Origin: Saturnia japonica
Taxonomy: Eukaryota; Arthropoda; Insecta; Lepidoptera; Saturniidae
Assembly (NCBI GenBank): GCA_033032175.1
Contig: CM065334.1
Coordinates: forward strand, 927,705-991,704
Direction of reading: 5' to 3'
Length of the DNA: 64,000 bases
This document shows, in pieces, positions 34,748 to 43,786 of this stretch. The position numbers and the translations under genes are program-made. The notes under the pieces are model-generated. The model made no database searches. It was not told where the DNA came from and was given only the letters and a program-made list of their open reading frames with translations. Every line of letters begins with the position of its first letter. Position 1 is the stretch's first letter.

Positions 34748-36476
34748 TAGTGGTGGTAATATAATTAGAAACACATCTTATGAATAAATAAAGTATAACT
34801 TCAACGTACAAATGTTCGTAAAAATATACACATTCAATAATTAATAATCATGCAATAATATAGTCACTCAAATGAAAAAACTCAATAAGTGCATAAAATA
34901 TAAAACATATCTTACTTTTAATTACAAAATGAGTCTTACACATGTAGGAGTTTATTTTCTGTTACTGGCCGCTTGGACGCCTTATTAGAAACATTTTAAA
35001 AAAGCATCCATAGCTGGTTCTTTTTTAGGAAATTCGAGAATAACATTTCTTTCTTGACTTTTTCTATTATTTTGGCGGCAATTAAAAATTTAATCTGAAT
35101 TTTATTTTGTTCAAAATGGGCAAAATTAAAATTTGTGTCGCGTCAACTAGGCAATTATTGTTAATTTACATATAGATCATAAGTGGGCGTCAGAACAATA
35201 GCTGAGCATTTAAATTGTTGTATTAAGAAAGTTTTTAATGCAATTGATCATTATATAACACATGGAACTGTTGAAAATGTTCTTAGACAGGCTCGGCCAA
35301 GAAAAACCTCTCCCAGAGAATATACCCTAATCGTTCGTGTTGCTAAAAAAGACCCAAGTAAAGCCTCCAACCACATTAAAAATGAGGTTTTATCGCCTGA
35401 TGACCCGAGAAACATCTCGTCAAGACTGATACGCCGAAGATTAGTGCAAGCTAAATTGTTTGGAAGAATCTCTCGAAAGGTACCGCTTCTTACCAAGCAA
35501 CACCGAGAGAAGCGATTAATATTCGCTAAAAAATATGTTAATTGGACGCTACAAGAATGGAAAAAGTGATATTTTCAGATGAAACAAAAATAAATATGAT
35601 AAATTCCGATGGAAAGCGCTATGTGAGACGTCCTGTAAACAAAGCTTTTAATTATAAATACACAAGGAGTATAGTCAAGCACGGTGGTGGTAACATTAAA
35701 GTTTGGGGGTGTTTTACCGGATGTGGAGTTGGACCCGTTCGGGAGATTGAAGGTACAATGGATCAATGGCAATACAAAAATATCGTAGAGCACACAATGA
35801 TTTCCTACTCGGACGATCATTTGCCTGTAACCTGGATCTTTCAGCATGACAATGACTCTACCACACGTCCAATAGCGTCAAATGTTTCGTTAGCGAACAG
35901 CGTATATCCGTTTTAGACTGGCCAGCAAATAGTCCGGATATAAACCCAAAAGAAAATCTCTGGTATATTGTTAAAAAGAAAGTCTCAAACAAACGTAACA
36001 CCATTCAAAACGAACTATATGAAGCATTTGTTAAAGCATGGAATTCAATCCCCCTAGAAAAATGTATGAAATTGATTGAATCAATGCCACGTCGTTGCAG
36101 TGCTGTTATTGAAAATAAGTGATACGCCACTAAATATTAATTATAACTATTAGTAGGCTGTGGATAGTAGCTATTTCGTAAATAACAATACTGATACTTA
36201 AAATAATATTGTTTTTTATACTTTTTTTTTGTTGTTTCTAATTAGTTGACCATTATTGTTCACATCTTAAAACTGATTTAAATGTTTGTCCGTAATGTAA
36301 TATTGAAACTGCACTTGTGTAATGGGATTTATATTGTTTTTCTAATAAATGATAAATCGTTGAACATATTTTTGTCCTATTTATTGTTTAATTTCAAAAT
36401 AAAAACGATTGTGGTGAAATATCTTACATAATGTCAAGGACCGTTGGTAGTGTTTCTAACTATACGACCACCACTG
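34748..36476 (+). mobile_element. Tc1 (DD34E) transposon, copy B, dead
   Basis: Matches 17719-19454 with the same inverted ends and TA flanks (34746-34747 and 36477-36478). Confidence 0.9.
35120..36120 (+). pseudogene. Tc1-type transposase, broken (copy B)
   Basis: The N-terminal half is open from 35183 to 35569 (TIAEHLNCCIKKVFNAIDHY to NWTLQEWKK), longer than in copy A. The catalytic part is open from 35542 to 35916. A one-base loss at about 35863, in the second-Asp block (FQHDND then a wrong frame), breaks it before the SPDxNPKENLW block. The A-run shift before VIFSDETK is shared with copy A. Each copy therefore has a private break plus one inherited break. Confidence 0.88.
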
Positions 36477-36835
36477 TATGTGACGGTTAGACAAATATCT
36501 ATTCAATAAGTAGTTCAATAAGCTGTCACTAGATGGAAACTTTACGAAACTCATAGTAAATGTCATGAATGTATAAAACACTTTTCTCTACGTATATGGT
36601 AAATGTATTTACTTATTCTGTGTTTTATATCATACGTAGTATAAATATAACTTAATTGTTCAAATATAATATTTAGAAGTAAAATATATTAAAATTAATC
36701 TGCATACCAAATAAATTTAACTGAAAACTCTTTTAATAAAAAAATAAATAAAACTTCGATAATGTGAGGACAGACGTCGTTGTGGTATTTAGTAAGTAGG
36801 TAATAGTTTCAAATAGGGATATTTCGTTTCTTATT

Positions 36836-37020
36836 TCAGTCTGTTTGTAATGTCAAAGTATATACGACACCTATAACAAAAAAAAAACATTTTTTTTTGT
36901 TAATTTTGTCTCTCTATCTTTCTGTTTATTCCGATTTTGATGGGACTTTCACTGATAGATAGCTGATGTTATAAGGAGTAATTTAGGCTACTTTTTGCTG
37001 CGTCAAAACGGGAAGAAAAA
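36836..37020 (+). repeat. Repeat 1 fragment (copy B)
   Basis: Counterpart of 19825-20010. Confidence 0.65.
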
Positions 37021-37799
37021 GAAAATAGTATAAATAACATAAATATGTGTTAATCTGCACGAGAGATTCCACACAGAAGGTCGCGCAAACATAGTTTGTA
37101 ATGCTTGGTTAAATATTATAAAATATATTTTTATAATTACCATAAATTACATGAGAGCTATAAAAACAAAAACGCCACGGTCTATCAACAACTTAAAAAA
37201 AAGAGGAAGTACTCAATTCGAATGTATAATATTTTTAGGCATGTTCAGCTATAATTCCTTTTTTTTATGAAACGATATAGATGATTCTTTTTTCATTGTA
37301 AAGGGGTTGTCTCGCATTTTGTAAATTTGGACCGATAATTGTTGTTTTAATATTGATATATAACCAGTGTTTAGTAATTTTTATAAATCAGAAGAAAAAA
37401 AATTGATTTATATTCATACTTTATTTAAATAATTTTTTGATTTTGCATTTTTTACTTATTTTGAAAAAGGCTAAAAAACATGATAACGCAAAAATGGTTC
37501 ACTTTTGCATGATGCATATGGGGGGTTAAAATTATCGCAAATAGCCTACCTATTACCCTATTACCTCCTAACGGGAATACGTCGAATTGCAAATAACCCT
37601 GTATACAATAATAATGAACGGATAAGTAATTGAAAGACTAACTAACTAACTGTAGAAATCATGTAAAGAGATTATTTAAAATTACAATTACAAAAGCAAG
37701 AAACGAAAAGAAAAAAATCAAGAGAAGGAAAGAAGAAGGACACTCGATTCAATAACGAATTAAAAATTACATTTAATCCATTGTAAAGAAACTACTCTT

Positions 37800-38460
37800 A
37801 AATCTATACTAATATTATAAAGCTGAAGAGTTTGTTTGTTTGAACACGATAATCTCAGGAACTACTGGTTCGAATGGAAAAAAATGTTTTAGTATTGGAT
37901 AGCCCATTTATCGAGGAAGGCTAAAGGCTATATAACATCACGCTACGACCAATGGAGCGGAGCATCAATGACAAATGTTGCAAAAATTGGGAAAAATTAT
38001 TTCTTTTGAGAGCTTACACTGCCTGCGCTGTGTGAAAGGTTAAAGTTTCGCTACAACTGTTCGTAAGGAAATTGTTACTTTAAAATGATCTAAAAAAAGT
38101 CCGTGATAGCATATGCCTATCTTTTAATGTTTACTCAATATAACCTTGTAACGCGCGCTTCATATTATCGACGCTGGCGCAAGCCTACCTTACTCCCTTC
38201 CCCGCGTCCCTGGTCGAGTGACCGCGCATCGCGCTACAGTCCGCCAGCCACGGGCCACCGCCCTTGCGTGCACTCACATCAATTGTATCGATAGAATCTT
38301 TTTTATCGTAATAAAATTTGTTCTAAAATAATTAATTATTTGTGAAGGTGTTTTTACATACATGGTATTAATCCTTATCGAAATAAATACGTTATTCATC
38401 ACAAGTATTTAATTTTGAACAAAATTGCCCTTTACAGTAATTGATTTAAATGAATATCTT
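37800..38460 (+). repeat. Repeat C, with a 150-bp insertion
   Basis: Blocks ataaagctgaagagtttgtt, cgaggaaggctaaaggctat and aataaaatttgttctaaaat match repeat C. A GC-rich insert at 38147-38299 (taacgcgcgcttcatattat to ttgtatcgatagaatc) is absent from copy A. The repeat continues past the duplication edge (38392) to ttgccctttacagtaattga, unlike copy A. Confidence 0.7.
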
Positions 38461-39240
38461 AAGTTAGCCTTAGGGCCCTGGAGCCTCTGACGGGTTTTAT
38501 AGCTTCACAGGACTTGAATGTGGGAGGTTTTTTTTAACTGACTACACTGTTAGCCTTAGGGGCCCTACCCAAAAACAGAGCCGCTACGGCTTTTACAGCA
38601 TCACCGGACTTGGGGGCGAGCGCTTAGGGCACTCAGCCGCGAAAGTTTGTGACGACCCGCTCGAGGGTGCCAGAGTAGCCGAACCTCGGCTCGGGCGGTC
38701 GTCGCGAATGCGAATAGGTCGCGATCTGGCTAATTTCCCTAATCCTACAAATTAGAGCTAATTAATATATACTCATATGCACGTTCCCCTCCTCCTGAGA
38801 GGAAGGAGGGAGCCATGCGTATGTGTATTTAGTGATCGGAATGGTTTTTCTACACTAACTAGCGCATTAGTCTAACTAGAGCAAAAAAAGAAAAAAAAAG
38901 GTCCCTTACAGAACCTATGTACCTGTGTGGTGGGCACGTGTGTGTGTTCATACGTGTGTAATGTTGTGTGTGGGTAGCTAAGTGTTGCACGTATAGTGTC
39001 ACTTTGTATCGCGCGGGCGGTTGCCTGACCCAAGGGCTTCACACCGAGGAACAGACCTAGGCATGGGTTGCCGCTAGAGAGGGTCCGGGTGTGCGGGAGC
39101 GAATGTGGGAGGCGGACGGTACCTGTTATATACAGTGCCTACAATGCACTCTCTCTAACCCTTTCTCTCTCTCTCTTATATGACGCAGACGAAAGGTCTT
39201 TTGGTTATCATATATGGTTATGGTTATAAGATTTTATGTT
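38461..39240. repeat. GC-rich repeat debris upstream of gene C
   Basis: Two scraps of the 'KSGEA' family (ccggacttgggggcgagcgc at about 38600) are followed by a GC-rich stretch (gaggaaggagggagccatgc, then a tg-rich tract at 38925-38980 and a ct-rich tract at 39148-39178). No open frame. It may be the 5' region of a LINE on the minus strand; I cannot name it. Confidence 0.4.
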
Positions 39241-39455
39241 ACCAATAGTTCAATGTTAATTAATGTTAAACGGGCAAAGCCGCAGGGCAAACTTGTACAC
39301 TTCACTCCCTAAAGTTCCTAATAAGAATACGAACAAAAACTGTGTCACTGTTTTTTGCCCTTTTTAATGATTAATGTTGGCTTTATATCGTTTTTTTAAG
39401 TACTTTTTTTCATTTTTAATCGTTTTATTTTTTTTTGTTTTGCTGCCAAAAAACG

Positions 39456-39463
39456 TATATAAT
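39456..39463 (+). promoter_or_regulatory. TATA box of peptide gene C
   Basis: tatataat lies 57 bp before the ATG; it is part of cgtatataatg, shared with genes A and B. Confidence 0.55.
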
Positions 39464-39512
39464 GCGAAATCTGATGATTTTCAACCACAATTCTACAGGA
39501 ACTCCAAACAAC

Positions 39513-40862
39513 ATGAACTTTGTAAGTAGACATTTTATTTGTACTAGCGATCGCCCTAAGCTCCAAATTCGACCAGTGATTTTTTGATCATAGACTATTT
39601 TCTGTTTGACATTTGCAGTATTCATAAACAATGAGTATTAACAACATCACTTGCTGTCACTTTTCGTTCAATGGCATTGGTCGGGTTAGGATTCGCAATA
39701 TTAATTAGTATAATTGAATATATTAGTAACAGATATTATAGATAAATTTTAGTTTTCTGCACTCCTTCTCCATATAAATGCCAAGTTTTTGCTTCACGTA
39801 TAAATATAATTATTTAATCCATCTTCCAGAAATAATTAAAATGATACAGATTTGCCGTTGTGCGCGATGCTGAATAGATTTTGATACATTTTTTTCTGTT
39901 TCACTCCTTAGATACTTACGATTACGATTACGAAATTACAATTTTATAAGTACTACGCTTTCAGCGATGTGTTTTCTTGCCGTGGTGTTAATAATATATA
40001 ATAAACACATCAGACAAAATCACGGGTATCAGCTAGTCTACTATATAAAAATAAGTCGGGTTTTCCTTCCTGACGCTATAACTCCAGAACGCACGAACCG
40101 ATTTCCACGGTTTTGCATTCGTTGGAAAGGTCTCGGGCTCCGTGAGGTTTATAGCAAAAGAAAATTCAGGAAAAATTTCAACAGAAAAGCGGGAAAATCA
40201 TTTTTCACATATAGCGCCATCTCTTATACATAGCATGTACTACAAAACAATATTTTAAGTAGATGGCGCCGGTGCTTGATACATTGTTTGACAGCTACTC
40301 ATTGTTCTCTGCTCAGTTAATTTCATGTGACAAACCGGTATTGTGTTCACTGTGAAATTGTGAAAAAAAAAGTAAAAAAAATTAGTTATTCGTTTCCTAA
40401 CATTTCAATTGGAAACCATCAAATCAATCACGTGTATTGTGCAAAAAAAAATGGGTGTTTTGTTAAAGGTATCGTATATACTTTCACATGCATTTAATAA
40501 AAAACTGTTATTTAGACATTACAAACAGACATTTCAATTTTATTAATTGTATAGATATAAACAAACTCTGTCGGCGTCTTTTACCTGTGCACCGATTAAA
40601 ATGTTTTAAAGGGGAGTACAGGCTGTATAACTAAGCCTTGAAATATATTACCATTTCATCATCAATGTTATCCAATAAATGCAATGTCTGGACGGGACAT
40701 CACTGGGATATCATTACCTCCAAAATTACAGCTTTGTGTGTTTTATTTCAGTTAAAGTACGCAATGATGATAGTGGGGGCCCTGCTCGTCTTCGCTTCAA
40801 CAACCGCCGACGCTTACATAATAGATGTACCTTCGCGTAAAAGTCAAAATTCAAGAGGTTGA
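39513..40862 (+). CDS. Small secreted peptide, diverged paralogue C (two exons: 39513-39521 and 40752-40862)
   Basis: Exon 1 again codes Met-Asn-Phe with the same donor context (ctttgtaagtaga). The phase-0 intron is 1230 bp and ends tttcag. Exon 2 gives 36 residues and a TGA stop, for a 39-aa product. Its first part, [20 protein letters not shown], matches the signal segment of A and B (VKYAMMTVWALLAFASATAT). The tail [16 protein letters not shown] shares nothing with the A/B tail. A poly(A) signal lies at 40944. The secreted part is about 15 residues, basic and free of cysteine. This is an older duplicate whose mature part has turned over, or whose exon end was replaced. Function unknown. 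Confidence 0.75.
39545..39670 (-). repeat. Repeat in the intron of gene C, inverted partner at 53090-53215
   Basis: atcatagactattttctgtt, gacatttgcagtattcat and cttgctgtcacttttcgttc occur as the reverse complement in the second location, with the same spacing. Confidence 0.65.
39716..40240. repeat. Dispersed repeats in the intron of gene C
   Basis: 39716-39780 matches the right flank of the DD41D element (1177-1240). 40041-40240 holds ttccttcctgacgctataac, gcacgaaccgatttccacgg and cggttttgcattcgttggaa, a familiar insect interspersed repeat. The open frame across it is a by-product. Confidence 0.55.
40450..40556 (-). repeat. Repeat 1 terminal part
   Basis: Inverse of the first 105 bp of repeat 1, ending ttcaattttattaattgtat. 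Confidence 0.65.
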
Positions 40863-40943
40863 CTTTAATTGTGAATTTTGTAATGTAATTTTTTTAAATA
40901 TACATATATGTATATTTTTTAATATTAATATTCGGCTTTCAAA

Positions 40944-40949
40944 AATAAA
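40944..40949 (+). terminator. Poly(A) signal of peptide gene C
   Basis: AATAAA, 82 bp after the stop codon; further AATAAA copies follow at about 40963-40978. Confidence 0.5.
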
Positions 40950-41069
40950 TCAGATGTTTTCATAATAAATAAATAAATAACTGATATTTTGGTGACCGTA
41001 TTATATTTGTTGAACTATATTTTCGTCATTACTCTCTTAAATCTTATTATATTAAGTGAGCAATTCTTG

Positions 41070-41175
41070 TATATATATGTGTGTAATTGATTTCTCGGAA
41101 ACGGCTCCAATGATTTCGATGAGACTTTTCATTTAGATAATGTTTTACATTCCAAGTTTACCTAGATAGGTGTTT
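41070..41175 (+). repeat. Repeat D copy
   Basis: gtaattgatttctcggaaac to ccaagtttacctagatagg is the inverse of 6655-6750. Confidence 0.6.
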
Positions 41176-41904
41176 TTCTTTTTTTTTTATATATAAGACA
41201 CCGAGCACGGCTCGGTCGCCCAGGTGTTCATGTGTGAAGTGCGATTCTTAGTTTACGTGCAAATTGATCATAAGAATTATGATAGAATTTTTGATTATGA
41301 CAAATTCAAGCATTTATTATGATCTCTCAAGAAAATACTAAAAAAACGGTTATAGAGTAAAAATTATTTTGAATGTCACATCTCTACTTCAGTCCATAAC
41401 TTAATTAGGATTTCAAACATAGAAAAATCCTAAGTTAGGGCTTTCTGGCGATGTTTACTTTAACCGTCGGTCTCTAGAGTGAGTATAATACCACGGAATA
41501 TATTACCACAAAGAAACACATATTTACTCTGGTTGTACGATATGTTGCGAACGCAACTCGCGAGTGTCCGCGATTTAAAAACTATAGACGTACTGTAAAA
41601 TGGGACTTATTGCGAGAAAAAAATAAAAATAAAGATGCATTCTTAACTTATTAAATTTGCAAATTTGAACCCAACCTTAGCAAGCTTATGGGACTTTGTC
41701 ACGGCGCTAGTGTCGAACTGCAATCTACCAATGAGAAATATCGTTTTAGTAATAAGACAAAAAAAAAAAAACGGCTTTTGTAAAAGAAGGTGTGAAAACC
41801 GGAAGCTGCTAACTTTTGAAGTCTAAATTTCTTTCTTACACTTTATTTTTTGGTGAGATAACAACTTTCTTTTTTGCCTACTCTTATGTCCTTTATAAAA
41901 ATCT
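41176..41904. other. No gene seen
   Basis: AT-rich sequence with two short GC patches (41205, 41550). No coding frame or recognised repeat. Confidence 0.5.
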
Positions 41905-42702
41905 AGCTGACCCACGCCAACTACGTCTGCGTCACATAAGAGAGAGAGAGAGAAACAAATACAGTATAAGAGAGAGAGAGAAACAAATACAGTATAATAT
42001 AATCAAAATCAAAAAATTCTTTATTCATTGTAGGCCCTAAGAAGGCACTTATGAAAGCCGAAACACTACTGACATAGACACACTACAAATATAACACAAT
42101 TATAGGTGCCGCCCGTCTGCCACATCATTCCGCTAAAATGCACGCGCGGTACTTCATTATTATTTTGCTGCGGAGTTATTTTAAAACTGTGATATCTCTT
42201 AAAATATTCATTGAAATCAATTGATGTACAGAGCAATTTTGTTCAAAATTAAACACTTGTGATGAATAACGTATTTATTTCGATAAGGTTTAATACCATG
42301 TTTATAAAAACAACTTCGAAAATTATACATTATTTTAGAACGAATTTTATTACCATAAAAAAGTTTATAGTAAACTGTAAACGATACGCATAAGCTATCG
42401 CAGATTTTTTTTAGAACTTTTTAATTGAAACTATTCCCGCACACATTATTGTTACGTAACTTTAACCTTTTACGCAGCGCACGCAATGTAAGCTCTTAAA
42501 AGGAATAAATTTTCCCCGTTTTTGCAACATTTTTCATTTATTCTCCGCTCCTATTTGTCATAGCGTGGTGTTATATAGTATATAGCTTTCCTCGATAAAT
42601 GTGCTATCCAACACTATAATAATCTTTCCATTCGAACCAGTAGTTCCTGAGATTAGCGTGTTCAAACAAACAAACTCTTCAGCTTTATAATAATAGTATA
42701 GG
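41905..42702 (-). repeat. Repeat C, longest copy
   Basis: From ctagctgacccacgccaact, through two 30-bp tandem units with (ag) runs (41939-41998), to aactcttcagctttataata. It includes gtgatgaataacgtatttat and aatgtaagctcttaaaagga, shared with the copies at 21130, 37800, 44680 and 58715. Confidence 0.75.
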
Positions 42703-43379
42703 TTTTCCTTAAACTACTTAAATATCAAAAGCACTATTGACTAGTGTTATAGTTATAATACACATATCTAAAATACATCATAATGCACCTATTTATATAT
42801 TTTAGTATTATAAAAAACAAAATTAATAAAATAAAAATGAATTGAAAATTCCTTTATCCTATAATTGATCAATTCATAATCACTCGTTTCAATTAATTAA
42901 TATCAATAGTTGTTATCAACTAAAATATCATTATAGAGAGTTTCGCAGAGACATGTTGATGTTAGGCATAGTATTACGTTTTTGCATATTAACATTCATT
43001 CTATTACGATTTTGTAAATAGTACGTAGTTTACCCGCTACGTGACGCTGCTTCAAATATTTTATGGATTGCTCAAGGTCATTCAGCACTGTTAGCCTCTT
43101 AAAAAGGTACCGAAAGCTTTTGCTTTACGTATTAATTTAAATAGATTACTAATGAACCATCTATATAAATAAATATATAAGTAACCTACTTACATATACG
43201 TCCGTATACACTTTTTCAAGTACAGCCGCTAGATTGAGATACTATGAATAAAAAATATATTTTTGACATACCCCTAAATTTTCTTTATTCATCATGGAGG
43301 CATCCTCAGGTCACCCGCTAGCTTCAGCGCAGTCAACATTTGCATAACGCCATTATCGACAGATGATGACTTGGTTATC
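42703..43379. other. No gene seen
   Basis: AT-rich. 43250-43275 resembles a short block at about 16770 (catatttttgacacccttaa) in the same orientation. No coding signal. Confidence 0.45.
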
Positions 43380-43599
43380 TGGATAAAATTTTATATCTTT
43401 TCTTTTATACACAATAGGTGGCGCTATACAAACAAAGTAATTTTCTGACTTGTGGTATCAAGATTCACACCAATATATATATATTCTATGAATACTGTTT
43501 TTTTTTGAATCATTATTCACAATCATTTTTAATTTTTGAAGGCTTGCCGACGGCGAGCTCCAGTGGACATTGACATTAGAGGTTGTTATATTAGGATGT

Positions 43600-43616
43600 T
43601 TTTTTTTATTATTTTT

Positions 43617-43658
<42 letters not shown>

Positions 43659-43737
43659 AACTGACTACACTGTTAGCCTTACGGGCCCTATCGTCAAACA
43701 GAGCCGCTGCGGCTTTTACAGCTTCACCGGACTTGTC
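43600..43737 (-). mobile_element. A-tailed retroposed scrap with 8-bp target duplication
   Basis: ttaggatg occurs on both sides (43591-43598 and 43741-43748 area). Between them lie a long T-run (about 40 bases, 43618-43657) and 80 bp of the 'KSGEA' family on the minus strand. This is the signature of LINE-driven retroposition. Confidence 0.7.
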
Positions 43738-43786
43738 TTATTAGGATGATATTTTGGTATTCCTAATAAGGAAATATTAGTTAACT

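Larger units (their letters stand above)
24684..38392 (+). repeat. Segmental duplication, copy B
   Basis: Second copy of the block described at 9384-21552, offset 15300 bp at its left edge. It carries a LINE scrap (24822-25702), a MITE-like insertion (26078-26347), a 1.2-kb intron insertion (26789-28013) and a 150-bp insertion (38147-38299), all absent from copy A. Agreement with copy A is very high around the gene and array but clearly lower near the right end (37020-37250, for example). Confidence 0.95.
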
